In this document: positions 1-11,046 of the stretch, one piece after another
Position numbering within the stretch: position 1 is the stretch's first letter
Layout: every line of letters starts with the position of its first letter
Source of the DNA: Globisporangium splendens
Taxonomy: Eukaryota > Oomycota > Peronosporomycetes > Pythiales > Pythiaceae
Assembly: GCA_006386115.1 (NCBI GenBank)
Contig: VFIW01000013.1
Span: 558,001 to 622,000 of the forward strand
DNA: 64,000 nt
Direction: 5' to 3'
Position numbers and translations under genes: made by a program
Notes under the pieces: model-generated
The model's database searches: none
Told to the model about the DNA's origin: nothing
What the model saw: the letters and a program-made list of their open reading frames with translations, nothing else

Positions 1-3000
1 GTGCCCGTGGCGAACGCGCGCGCGCCGCTGCTGCAGGCGGATCTGCGCGACGCGCTGCGCTTCAAGCAGTCGCTGGCGGCGCTGGCGGTCCTGTCGCTGG
101 CGCGCCTCGCGTTCTTCGTGTTCGTGCGGCAGTCGAGCAAGCGCGCGCCAGCGACGCGGCTCTTCGTGTTCTTCGTGTTCCTGGTCGAGGCGCTGCTGGT
201 CGCGCTCAGCTGCCTGCAGCCCGTGATCTACTGGCAGGACCCCACGTCCTTCGCGCGCTTCCGATCGCTGCGCTGGGCCGACACGTATGTGTACACGCTC
301 TGGGTGCTCGCGCTCTTCAGCGCCATGCTGCAGTTCGGCTACATGCTGCAGCTCAACCGCAGCCGCGGCCGCCTCGCCGACGACCGCCTGCTGCGCGACG
401 TGCTCTGCGAGACCAACGCCGCGTATTCCGCTGATCATGACGACGTCAAGCTCGCACTCTGGCGCACCAAGTGGGCGCAGCTCGTGCAGCAGTTTAAGAA
501 GAAGCACACGGACCCGACGTTCGAGGCCATCGTGCGGCTCTACGCGCACCGCGACGGCGCTGTCGATCGCCTTGCCAAGGCCTACGACCGCAACCCGACC
601 GTGTTTGAGTTCTACCTGCCGCAGCTCTGCAGTTTCCTGTTGTACGGCGCGTTCGTGCAGAGTCCGCAGTTGGGCCGCATCCTCTTAGAAAAATGCTCGC
701 TCTCGCACGTGTTCGCGCACAAGATGCTCTGGTACCTGCAGTCGTATTGCCTCTACACGAAGGACACGGACCAGCACGTGCACCTGCTGCTGGACGACGT
801 CGCGCACCGCGGTGCGATCCCAGCGCGCGCCATCGATACGCAGGAGAATGGCGACAACGACGACGCCAAGAGCAAGGACCGCCACACGCTGCTCTCGTGT
901 GCGCCGGCGGAGGTCGAGGCGTTGCTCTCACAGCGCAGCGCGCACGACAAGGACGAGCAGTACTTCACGTTCCAGGGCCAGACGGACTTGGAGCGCGGCA
1001 TCAGCGACCCGTTCGAGAACGAGACGACGTTCCTCACAGCGCTCGCGAACCTGAGCTCCAACCTGCGCGCCGTCGCGTACCACCAGCGCAACGACATGGT
1101 AACGTTCCTGTGGCTTTATATGGAGTTGTGCTGATCTAGTGCTAACAATGTTGGTGTTTCCCAATAGCTACGCATCTGGTTGAACGACATCCAACTGCAG
1201 TACCTCCCGAGCAACTCGCTGTATCTGCCCGTGGGTGATCCGTACCACCGGCTCAAACGCATCCACGTCAACGAGAGCTTTACGTTTTCCACGAGGGTAC
1301 TGAGTGCTTTATGTTGTTGCAATTGCTGTTGCCTTTGCCTCTAATGCTGTCGTTGTGTACGTGCAACTAGGAGCGCGTGCCATATTTGTTGTGCGCCGAA
1401 GTCGTCGGGTACCCGTCGCCTTTGGAGCAGAAGCAGGCGATGCGCAAGCGCAGCTCCATGTTCAACGGCCGGCGCTTCACGCTCAGTCTCTGGGACAACA
1501 ACACGAGCAACTCGGCTCCCAGCGATCTGCTCAAGGCCGCGCAGCAGCAGATGCAGCAGCAGGCGCCCAAGTCCCCCGATGCCGCCAAGCTGGGCTTTTG
1601 GAGCGAATCCAAGCCGAGCCCGCGCAAGCGCTCGTTCTCGCAGCACATCTCGTCGTCCATCCCTCAGCCTGGCGAGCTCTTCACGGGCCTGATCGACACG
1701 CTCGTGCAGAAAATGCCGGGTGCCAAGCACAACCACAACCAGAGTCAGGCCAATTTGACAGCCAGTGATCCGCTGAAGGGCACGCCGCACGAAGCGCTGC
1801 TTGGTGCTAGTACGCATAGTGATGACGCTGCGTTGAAGCGGCCGCTGAGTCCGTCGTCGCTGTTCCACAATGCGCCAACGCGCAAAACCCAGTCGTTTTT
1901 GCCGGAGCGCAGCCAGAGTCAGCCCTTTGCGACGGCGTTCAACAGCAGCACAAGCGCTTTGAATGACGCGGGCAAGTTTAGTTTAACGATCGATACTTCA
2001 GCACCCTCCACACATTCTGGCACAGGAGCAACAGGAGGAAATGGAGGTGGCTACGGTCGTCGCGTGGTCCCAGATCCGCTGCAGTCGCCACAAGCGAGTC
2101 GCTACGAGCCCGAGGACGATCTGGGGCTCTGGTCACCCAAGTCGGACACGGTGCTCTCGCCACAGTCACTCGGTTCGCCCAGTTCCCCGCACCCACTCGC
2201 TCGCTACGACAGCACAGATCGGTACCTCGAGACGCTCTCGCAGCGCGACAACAAGTACGTCGACGAGGAAGCAGAAGGCGAAGAAGGAGACAGCAGTGGC
2301 GCGCCACTGTCGGGACGTCGCTCGGACCAGCCGCTCGTGATCTTCACGGAGCGCTGGGCCGACAAAGAGCGAAGGATCCAGGCCACGTCCGAGTTTGGCG
2401 ACGCGCCCGGATGGCGCCTGCTCCCCGTGATTGTGAAGAGCAACGACGACCTGCGCCAAGAGCAGCTCGCGGCGCAGCTCATCCAGCAGTTCGCCAAGGT
2501 GTTCGACGAGGCCAACGTGCCGGTGTTCCTGCGGCCGTATGACGTGATCGCGATCTCGTCGACGTCAGGGCTCGTCGAGGCCATCGCCGACACGATCTCG
2601 ATCGACTCGCTCAAGCGCAACGACCGCGCGTTCACGACGCTCTTGGATTTCTTTGTGCGCCACTTTGGCGATCCGTCGAGCTCCGAGTTCCGCAAGGCGC
2701 GCTCGAACTTTGTGCGCAGCATGGCCGGGTACGCGATCGTGTGCTACCTGCTGCAGGTCAAGGACCGGCACAACGGCAACATCCTGCTGGACGCTGAGGG
2801 CCACATCATCCACATCGACTTTGGCTTCATCCTGTCCAACAACCCGGGCAACATGGCGTTCGAGCAGGCGCCGTTCAAGCTCACGAACGACTTTGTGGAG
2901 CTCATGGGCGGTCCGCGCTCTGCATCGTTCCGGCACTTCCGGTCGCTCTGCGTGCGCGCGTTCCTCGTCGCGCGCAAGTATCGCCACCGGTTCATCCTGC

Positions 3001-3212
3001 TCGTCGAAATGATGCTGAACGGGAACGAGCATCTGCCGTGCTTCGCGGGCGATCCCAAGGGTACCGTCGAGCGCCTCGCCGCGCGGTTTCAGCCCGAGCT
3101 GGACATCAACTCGTGCGAGGACTTTGTGCACAGCCTCATCGATGCGTCGCTCGACAACTGGCGCACAAAGTGGTACGACAAATACCAGCGCTGGTTCGTC
3201 GGCGTGTTTTAG
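1..3212 (+). CDS. Phosphatidylinositol 4-kinase (type III beta/Pik1-like) with N-terminal membrane segments; 5' partial
   Basis: Predicted to phosphorylate phosphatidylinositol at the 4-position at a membrane. Three exons join in frame: 1-1098, 1168-1296 and 1371-3212; both introns are GT-AG. The C-terminal third is a PI3/4-kinase catalytic domain, with the conserved stretch VKDRHNGNILLDAEG followed by HIIHIDFGF (about 2757-2830) and the type III PI4K-like FKLTNDFVELMGGP. Bases about 590-770 encode a segment resembling the lipid-kinase-unique helical domain (FYLPQLCSFLLYGAF, MLWYLQSYC). Between them lies a long Ser/Gln-rich, probably disordered linker. The first exon begins with three hydrophobic stretches (about bases 60-350), so the kinase appears to be an integral membrane protein, which is unlike animal PI4KB. 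The frame is open at base 1 and no convincing start is visible, so the gene continues upstream. Stop is TAG. The catalytic domain is certain; the subfamily is likely. Confidence 0.88.
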
Positions 3213-3339
3213 AAGAAGAGAAGAAGAAGAAGCAAAACCGGTTTTATAAGGTGGACCAAGAGCAGCAGGCAAGCGACAAGTCAAGGCACTTCAAGCGCGA
3301 GGGTGATGGATGGATGGTACGTTCCCCATTCTCTTGTGA

Positions 3340-3379
<40 letters not shown>

Positions 3380-3649
3380 CGGGTGGACCTTGTCGTGTCA
3401 GTGTCTGATAAAGGTATCAAGTCGTAATATATATGCAACAACCATTTGAAAACGAGTCCTCCTGTCGTGCTGTCGTTGCCACAAGGTCAAGCGAAGAAGT
3501 GTGGCGAGAGTGTGTCCATCTTGGGTGGACGTTCGTGACCAATTTGGATTCAGGGAACCGCCGCGTCCGTTTGCTTCTCGACGTGTGGTTTGTATTTGTG
3601 TGTTTTATGTTTTGTGCGCAGGCTTTCGTGGCTCGTGGAGAAGACGTTA
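3213..3649. other. Intergenic: palindrome and CT microsatellite
   Basis: No gene is supported here. Purine-rich 3' flank follows the PI4K stop. A perfect 12-base palindrome, AAAACCGGTTTT, lies at 3234-3245. A pure TC run lies near 3343-3375. A short in-frame upstream extension of the next gene (from 3590) is possible but has no domain support. Confidence 0.6.
3343..3375. repeat. (TC)n microsatellite
   Basis: About 16 uninterrupted TC units lie between the PI4K gene and the RCC1/WW gene. The length is read directly; such runs are prone to miscounting in assemblies. Confidence 0.9.
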
Positions 3650-6600
3650 ATGGACCGCCGTCGTCGCAAGAAGCCGACGCCAAAGCTGCATCCGGGATGG
3701 AACCCCATCGGGAAGACGCAGCGGCGGCAGCGTCTGGCGGCGACCATGATTCAGAAATGCTTCCGGTCGTATCTGCTGCGCGCTGCATTCCGCGCGAACC
3801 GTGTCAACGTCGCGCAGTCGTTCGATGCTCTGCGCGCGTTCCACCACGTGCGCGACCGCAAGTACTGGCGCACGGTGGATCTGCGCGCGCTGCACCGGGA
3901 AGAGCTGCGGATGCTCGCGCTGGCGCTCAATTTGCCGTCCACGGGCAAGAAAGTGCTGCTCATGGACCGTATCCAGCGCTGGGTCGACCAGCGGCTGCGC
4001 GTCCACGACGTCGCGGGCGATGCGGCCGCCAAGGCGCTCGCGAACCGCGCGAAATGTCAGGGGAGTGTCTACTTTTGCGAAGCGTACCCAGGCACCGAGC
4101 CCATCGACATTCGCCCATTGCGCGGCAAGAGCATCACACGCGTCGCAGCGGTAAGTTAGTTAGACGGAGCTCTGTTCATCAACTAAACGAAGAGCTTCAG
4201 TGTGTCTGTCGCAATGCCCCAATAGGCGACAAGGACAAGGATGATCCGCTCGCGTTCGCGGACCCGATCGAGAGTCGCTGGCTCGTGAACCCCGTGTTCA
4301 TGCAGCCGCTGCGCAGTGAGCACATGGCGGACGTGCGCGTCGCGCGGTCCCACGTCGTGGCGCTCACGGCTGCGGGCGAACTGTTCTCCTGGGGCGAGAA
4401 CCCGCACGGCGAGCTCGGATTCGCAGTTGAAAGCGCGGCAGCGGTCGCCAGAAACCGCGCGGAAGTCGTGACGGGGCTCGCGACGTACCCCGCGGTATCC
4501 GTGGCTGTCGGACGCCACCACACGATCGCTGTGTGTGACGACGTCACGGGCCACAACGGCGTCACCTTCGCCTGGGATAGCAACGCCTACAGACAGCTAG
4601 GTACGAGTGGAATGAGCAATGCGAACAGCAACAGCAGCAATAAGGAAGCGAGTCGGAATGGCGGCAGCATGGGGTTCCCGAGACCGTGTGTGTTGCACCG
4701 AATTGAGGCTTTACGCGCCGTCAACGTCCGCAAAGTCGCATATTCCATGGCGCTCTCGAACGATGGACATGTGTACTCGTGGGGGTGCAACGACGGCGGA
4801 CGACTTGGCCATGGACATGAAGCTGGCGAGGGTAAGAATGGGTCCGCTACACATACGCAGCCGATGCGGGTCCGAGGCACGCTCGAGACGCTCGTGGTGC
4901 TTGAGATTGCGTGCGGCACGTGGCACTCGGCGTGCATCGCGACTGACAAGACTGATACGAACAATGGAGGCTGCGTGTTACGAAAAGGAACAAGATGGTG
5001 GCCACGTGCAGCGGCTCTGGCGCGGGCATCCGACGGTGATCCCACCATTGGATATGCGCAAGCTCCCATTGTCCTCGTCGTCCTTCGCCAAGCCTCCGTT
5101 GCGCCTCGAACCTGCAGCGGACCGCGCTTTACGCGAAAAGGAAGAACGAGCTGAAGCTGCGCGCATCGATACCATCGACGTGGACGCACTCGTGCATCCG
5201 CTCTGTCGTGTCTGCTGGCGCTGCGATGGCTTCCACCCGTCACCACTCAAGCTCTGGGTGTGCCGCCAGTGCTGTCACGACAAGCAACTGCACGGCGTGA
5301 GAGGGAAGAACAATCCAATGGGCGAGTACGAAGCCGTGCGCAAGTTGCAGACCTTGTATCGCGCGCGGAAGGCCAAGCGCATGCTGCAGCAGGCGCGTGA
5401 GAGGCACTACGAGCGTGTGTTCAGCATCAAGCACAACGCGTTCTTCTACTACAATCTATGGCGCGACACAGCGTCGTGGTCATGGCCTGAGCACGTCGGC
5501 GTGGACGTAGAGCTCCCGATCCGCGATCCAGACGCTTTGCCTGTGATCAAACCGCCACTGACACGTTACGAAGCCGCCGTGGTGATCCAAGCACGACGCC
5601 GAGGCGCGCTCGTGCGGCGATCCGCGCGCACGCGGTTGCTGCAGCTGTACGAGAAGCATATCGACGCGGAGAGTGACGAAGTGTATTACGTCCACAAGAC
5701 ATGGACGCCTGCACTGAAGCAGGAACGCAAGAGGCTCACGACAACGCCAGCATTGCTCAAGCGGCTGTACGACCTGGGTGAACCCGTGGAGATCCAGCGG
5801 TTGCGCAAGTGTGTGAATTGGACACCAGACGACGCAGCGCGCGTGCTGCAAGCGCATTTTCGAGCGCATCAGGCGCACAACCGCATGCGCAAACAGCTGC
5901 GTATGCGCTACAAGAAGCTCTTGGACGGCGCCACGGGCCAGTTCTTTTACTACAACACGGTCACCAAGGTGTCCACCTGGGAGCCACCCATTTGGGTACG
6001 AGAAAGTGCTCTGGACACTCCAAACGAAATGGGTACAAAAAAGGATACTTTATCAAAACAGGGTGCGACGACCGCGAAAGTACCAAAACACGGCGGTAAA
6101 CGACACAATATAGCGGCTATCCATGGCGAGAATGCCGCGGCCACCATGATCCAAGCGCTCTTCCGCGGGCACATGGCGCTGTCTGGAGCTCGTGAGCTTG
6201 CGGTACCGAAAGATCCGCGACGACGCCACGGGGTACGCGTACTACTACGACGCGGTGTTGAAGCAGGTGTCGTGGCTCAAGCCGCGGCTGCTGGGCGACG
6301 ACCTGGACTTGGAGATCATGGACGATCCCAGAACTACGAACAAAGCCGCGAGTCCGCGCAAACCGTCAACGTCGCCGCAGAAGAGCGCTGTGGTCACTGT
6401 TAGCCCTTGAGCCGTAGCGGCACCTGGGGCACGTGCTATGACCGTGATGCCGCGGATCAGCGAGCACGCGCGCATCAAGCGCCACAAGCGACGGCTCCAG
6501 AAACTGCGGCAGATGACGCGAGATGAGGCTGCTTCGCGATTGCAGCGCGTGTGGCGCGCACGCAGAGCTCGAGATCAGCTGCGGGTGCTACTTTTGGATG

Positions 6601-6971
6601 CGTACGAGAAGATCTATGATCCTGCCACGGACCATTTCTACTACTACAACAAGAAGACGGGCGTCGTGAAGTGGGAGTCGCCGTGGGTGATCAACGAGGG
6701 CGACGTCAAGATGGCGCAGCGCGCACGGAACGTGGCTCGGCGCCGTCTGGAGCGTATCAGCGAACCGCAGGACGCCGCCCTGGTACTCCAGAGCTTCTTC
6801 CGGTGCTGCCTCGCTCGCAAAGTGCTCTACGCACTGCTGTACGCGCGCATCGAGAAAGTGTGGGACCCGCACTCGCGGCAATACTACTATTTCGATAAAC
6901 GAACGGGCCAGTCGTCCTGGACCAAGCCGCTCCTGCTGCGCTACAACGACTACTTACCAACTACTACCTAA
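3650..6971 (+). CDS. RCC1 / SAP / IQ-WW multidomain protein, reading frame broken three times
   Basis: Probable scaffold protein. In order: an IQ motif (MIQKCFRSYLLRAAF); a SAP-like helix-turn-helix (VDLRALHREELRMLALALN); several RCC1 blades (ELFSWGENPHGELG, HVYSWGCNDGGRLGHG); a Cys/His cluster (CRVCWRCDGF, CRQCCHDKQLH); then IQ motifs alternating with five WW-like modules (FFYYNLWRDTASWSWP, QFFYYNTVTKVSTWEPP, YAYYYDAVLKQVSWLKP, HFYYYNKKTGVVKWESP, QYYYFDKRTGQSSWTKP). An intron of 50 bases (4151-4200, GTAAGT...CAG) keeps frame; 4155-4225 is an alternative. The frame shifts near 4979 and near 6192, and each is repaired by removing one T from a TT pair. An in-frame TGA at 6408-6410 then separates the last two WW modules. 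The start at 3650 precedes the IQ motif; an in-frame ATG at 3590 is possible. Either a recent pseudogene or a real gene with sequence errors. Confidence 0.65.
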
Positions 6972-7010
6972 GTACCTGGGTACCTGGCTGATATCACAAA
7001 ACATATATGA

Positions 7011-10000
7011 CTAGGCTGCTGCAGGCTGGCACGCGTAATGCAGCAGCGCGCCATTCGGGAGCCGCACGAAAGTGCCCGTGCCGATGCGCTTGCTGCAGAC
7101 GCTGCAGCAGTGCGACGACCAGACCGTGACGCTCGCCTTGCGCTTGTTCGCGAGCACTTCGCGCGTCTTGAAGTTCTCCATCTTAGACAGCTGCTTCTTG
7201 ACTTGGCCGTTGCGGAACCGCTCGACTTGGCGCTCGAGCACGCGGCGGAAGAAGAACGAGAGCGACGCCACAGGCACGTCTGGCGGCAGCAGCTCCAGCG
7301 CCGTCGGTACGTCGATGCGCTCCGGGTACTTGTTGAGAATGCTGACGGCGGCGGTGACGGCTTCGCTCGAGGCGTTCGACGAGCCAGCAGATCCATGGAG
7401 AAGGTGAGACGTCGACGACGATCGTTGCCACTTGATTGGCGGTAGCGGGGGGCTACTGCTGCTACTGCCGCCAGTAACTCCTGTCGATGCGCTTCTTGAC
7501 GCAGCGAGTGGAGACGAATGCTGTGGACGCAAGTACAACCGAAGCAGCGCCGAGTAAATGGACGAGTCTGCGAGCTTGGCCTCGTAGCAGCGGTTGCAGT
7601 ACGCCTCGGCGAGCGACGCGTCCTGGAGTTCGATCGCGTACAGCTGCAGCACTTCGTGGTGTCGTCCGAGTCTCGACAAGAGCGCGGCGCGCTCGTCCAC
7701 CATATCCACGGGGGTGCGGCTGAGCATGCGCTCTGGGTGGTACGCGCTGCTCTCGGCCTCGAGGAACGCGAGCAGTTTGCGGCGCAGCGTGCCCACGAGT
7801 CCGCGCTGCGAGCGCACACGGCTCGTGAGTCGACCACTGCTTCTCTGGTGTTGCAATTGTGTCGCGATCGCGTCCAGCAAGAGGTAGACAACTTCGTCGT
7901 GCAGGCGCGGCAGAATGCGAATCGTGCCATCCGCAATCGCTTGCGTCAGGTACTCGATCGCTAGGAACCGCGCGTCAATCAGTGGCAGCGTCGTCGTCTC
8001 CTGATCGGTCTCTGATGATTCGCCATCGTTACGCTCGCTCGATGGAAGCTCGCACGTCTTGAGGTGGCTGAGCACGAGCGATGGATCGAGATCCTCCTTC
8101 TGCTCGCGCACGTTACGCTTCGTGAAGATCGTGAGTCCGAGTGTGGGACGCACAGCCAGCACGCGGCGCGAAAACTCAAACACGAGCTCAGCTTTCTTGT
8201 GTCCGAGTCGCTGTAGATACGACGTGATCAGCACCATGTACGCCTCCGACGTCTGTAGCTCTTCACGTCCAAATGTAGCAGCAGATGCTCCTATTGTCGT
8301 TGCCTTTGCGTCTTTGTCGCCTGCAGCCGTGGCGGCTGTGCGCTCGAGATCTTCTAGGAGCTCGAGCGCTTTCCGGTGCTGCTTGCGCGCGCCGTAGAAC
8401 GCGAGCAGCGCGTTCCACTGGCGGTGTGAGCGCAGAAAGAGCTCGGCTTCGCCCATTTCACATGCATTGTCTGGCGCGGAGACCAGAGCCAATAGCTCTC
8501 GCTTCGCGGTTGCCGCGTGCTTTTCCTCATTGGTCTCGCAGATCAGCACTAAGCATTTCAACAGCACCGTGTCGATTAGTTCGCGTTCGTTGTCCTTGTT
8601 CGTCTCGTTGTTCTTGTGTCGTTGTGTAGCTCCCAAAGCGCGCTGATGCGTGGTGGCGACGGCGTCGCGCTTGCACCGCAGAAACAAAATCAGCGCCAAT
8701 AAGCTGTGCACGAGATCATCGCCTTTCAGGTCTGGTGCCGTAGTTGTTGCTGGTGGCGACCATGAGACTTTACTGCTATTCGCGCTGCTGCTAGCACTTC
8801 GTGGCAGCAGATCGCGAGGATACAGCGCCACGAGCACGTCCATGACGCGGCAGCAGCTCTCGAGAAAGAGCGACATCGCAGGTTTGTACGCGCGCTTCTG
8901 CGTAAACAGCTCCATGGCGTACGACGCGTACAGACTCTGGAGCTCGTCGTCGTTCACGTTGACGTCGTCGGGACTCAACTTGCAGAGCGCGACGGCGTCT
9001 TCCAGGCGCTTCACGGCCTTGGCGTGCTCCACGAGTTGCGCCAGCGGACGTCGCGTGTGCACTTGCATCGCGAACGGCGATGCTGCCACCGTCACGATGG
9101 CGTTCGCGGCATCCCCCACGTGGCACACTGCAGCGCCAAAGAGCGTGCCTTTGTTCGAAATCGTCTGCATGAGACGCATGGAGCCGAAATTGTACACTAT
9201 GAGCTTGTCCTGCTGGTCCAGGAGCAGCAGTGGGTGGTGGTAGTACGCAGCGCGCGGCGTCACGTTGTACTCGAGCACGCGCTGCACCTTGACGCGCACG
9301 CGGTCGTCCGAGAGGCTGTGCGGGTTGGCGCGCAGCTTGGCGTCGATGATCGTCTCTTCCTCCTCGTCCTCGTTGTCGGCCGCGAGCGACACGATCACGG
9401 CGCTGTGCTTACCCGCGAGGAACACGTCGTTCGTTGGATGATGCGTTTGCTGTCGGTGCCGACTCGGCACTGCGATTGCGCATGCGATCGTGTCGGCGCC
9501 AGCATTCGCAAAGGCAGCAGCAGCATCGCCATCTTTCGCTTGCATTTCAATCACTTTGCCGCTGTCGACGTTGAGCACGCACCACGCTTTCTTCAACAGC
9601 AGGAACACGTGGCTCTCGCTCAGCACGATGAGCTGTTGCATGGGCAGCGCCGACGGCGACAGCAGCGACGACGTACTATTCGCTTCGGACAGTGACGCAA
9701 ACAGCAACGGCAGTTCGTGCTGCGTGCGCAACTCGAGCGAGCGGTTCACGGTCCAGTCGTAGACCCTGAGCGTGTGCTGCTTCGTGAGTGCGCAGACCAC
9801 TTTCGCGCCTTCGTGGACCGCCAGCAGCGTCGTCTGCTTCGTGTCGTCCATCATGACCATCTTGTCGTGCACCACGCCACCGCCAATGCTATTGCGGCCG
9901 GCACCACCACTTCTTCCATACAACAAGGAAGAAGACGACACTCCCGCATTCCCGTCGAGCTGCGGATTGCTCTGCAGTGGCAGCGCGTAGAGCGTCATCT

Positions 10001-10325
10001 TGGTGTCCACGAGCGTGAGGAAGACGCCCCACGAGTCCAGGAACTGCGCGCACGCGTGGAACACCTTCTTGTACGCCGTGTGCGCGCGCAGATACGTCAC
10101 GCTGGTGCTGCCCTGCGCGCCGGCGGAGGGCACGTAGCTGTGCAGCGTGCCGTCGGACGTGCCGAAGAAGAGCAGCGGCGCGATGTCGCCCCACGCGACG
10201 CGGCTCGCGAGCAGCGCCTCGATCTGCTGCGGCTTCTTGAGCGGCTTGTCGACGTCCACGTCCGTCGCATCGTACGCTAAGGCGGAGGTAGCAGAGGCCT
10301 CGCGGAGGCGCGCGCTCGCGTCCAT
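7011..10325 (-). CDS. VPS39: VPS39/VAM6-like HOPS (or CORVET) subunit
   Basis: Single-exon gene of 1,104 residues. VPS39/VAM6 bridges Rab7 and the HOPS core during vacuole/late-endosome fusion. The N-terminal ~350 residues read as a CNH/beta-propeller region (ALLASRVAWGDIAPLLFFGT, followed by repeating beta strands). A long helical clathrin-repeat-like region follows. The C-terminus carries the VPS39 family ending: ALELLPPDVPVASLSFFFRR, a helix, and a Cys-rich knuckle (CCSVCSKRIGTG, FVRLPNGALLHYACQ) that matches the CxxC...RYPNGxxxHYxC ending of animal VPS39. I chose the ATG at 10325 (MDASARLRE) because the 37 extra residues upstream look like untranslated sequence. Stop is TAG. TGFBRAP1/Vps3 (CORVET) is the main alternative, but the C-terminal signature favours VPS39. 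Confidence 0.82.
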   Translation of the reverse strand: MDASARLREASATSALAYDATDVDVDKPLKKPQQIEALLASRVAWGDIAPLLFFGTSDGTLHSYVPSAGAQGSTSVTYLRAHTAYKKVFHACAQFLDSWGVFLTLVDTKMTLYALPLQSNPQLDGNAGVSSSSLLYGRSGGAGRNSIGGGVVHDKMVMMDDTKQTTLLAVHEGAKVVCALTKQHTLRVYDWTVNRSLELRTQHELPLLFASLSEANSTSSLLSPSALPMQQLIVLSESHVFLLLKKAWCVLNVDSGKVIEMQAKDGDAAAAFANAGADTIACAIAVPSRHRQQTHHPTNDVFLAGKHSAVIVSLAADNEDEEEETIIDAKLRANPHSLSDDRVRVKVQRVLEYNVTPRAAYYHHPLLLLDQQDKLIVYNFGSMRLMQTISNKGTLFGAAVCHVGDAANAIVTVAASPFAMQVHTRRPLAQLVEHAKAVKRLEDAVALCKLSPDDVNVNDDELQSLYASYAMELFTQKRAYKPAMSLFLESCCRVMDVLVALYPRDLLPRSASSSANSSKVSWSPPATTTAPDLKGDDLVHSLLALILFLRCKRDAVATTHQRALGATQRHKNNETNKDNERELIDTVLLKCLVLICETNEEKHAATAKRELLALVSAPDNACEMGEAELFLRSHRQWNALLAFYGARKQHRKALELLEDLERTAATAAGDKDAKATTIGASAATFGREELQTSEAYMVLITSYLQRLGHKKAELVFEFSRRVLAVRPTLGLTIFTKRNVREQKEDLDPSLVLSHLKTCELPSSERNDGESSETDQETTTLPLIDARFLAIEYLTQAIADGTIRILPRLHDEVVYLLLDAIATQLQHQRSSGRLTSRVRSQRGLVGTLRRKLLAFLEAESSAYHPERMLSRTPVDMVDERAALLSRLGRHHEVLQLYAIELQDASLAEAYCNRCYEAKLADSSIYSALLRLYLRPQHSSPLAASRSASTGVTGGSSSSSPPLPPIKWQRSSSTSHLLHGSAGSSNASSEAVTAAVSILNKYPERIDVPTALELLPPDVPVASLSFFFRRVLERQVERFRNGQVKKQLSKMENFKTREVLANKRKASVTVWSSHCCSVCSKRIGTGTFVRLPNGALLHYACQPAAA

Positions 10326-11046
10326 TTTCCCCCCTAGCTTCTGAGATGATTGGAGAAATGGATTGATTGAACAGGAAGAAGGAGTGAAAGAAATGAAAAT
10401 TAGAATGAGGAAAGATACTGGGAATTTATAGAGCATTCACCCATTTGGTAACCACCCAGACAGATTGACCCAAAGACAGAGTGAAGCAAGTAAATACGGA
10501 AGGTGTAGGCTATGGGAGAGCAGCCGCCTATTTACGGTCAACTGCCTGATGCAATGAGGGCTGGTCCCTGTTCAACTGAGTGACACACGGAACAGTTGGA
10601 GTGTCGATTCTGTCCCTTGTGAATTGAATTTACGACGAACATGTTGATTGACGATTTTGGTCCCCTATAAAACGCACTATGAGGGACAATCTGGTGTGTG
10701 GCGATTGCGTCCCGTGTGGCAATGCGCAACTAGGGATGCTTGTCAAAGGTGTTCCGTGTTACAGACTACAACAAGGGATTTTGAAGTGCGTGGCGACTCT
10801 CTCCCGTGTGATGGCTACAATAAGGGATGCTTGTCAAAGGTGTCCCGTGTGATGAGGTTACAACAAGGGATTGTGTTGAAACAAGATCGCGCGAGCCCGC
10901 GAACAGTCGGATGGGGCGGCGCCTCCACGGAACCAGGACCTCATTTGCGATCTTTCTCGACACCACGCGACGCCAGTTAGCACACCCCAGTGCGAGTGAA
11001 TCGCGTCGTGGTGCACGACAAACGGAACCGCATCGCGTAACCAACG
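10326..11046. other. Intergenic, with a two-copy 92-base tandem repeat
   Basis: Separates the minus-strand VPS39 gene from the plus-strand EGF fibre gene, so it holds both promoters. No coding signal is seen. It contains the tandem repeat listed separately. Confidence 0.6.
10690..10873. repeat. Imperfect tandem repeat, two units of about 92 bases
   Basis: Units 10690-10781 and 10782-10873 share AGGGATGCTTGTCAAAGGTG, then TYCCGTGT and ACAACAAGGGATT, at equivalent positions. The units differ at scattered sites, so this is not a recent perfect duplication. Confidence 0.8.

Noticed and set aside
2565..3284. A 239-codon minus-strand frame across the PI4-kinase domain
   Set aside because: Antisense shadow of conserved kinase sequence; composition is atypical.
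9024..9695. A 223-codon plus-strand frame inside the VPS39 gene
   Set aside because: Antisense shadow; His/Arg/Val-rich with no motif.
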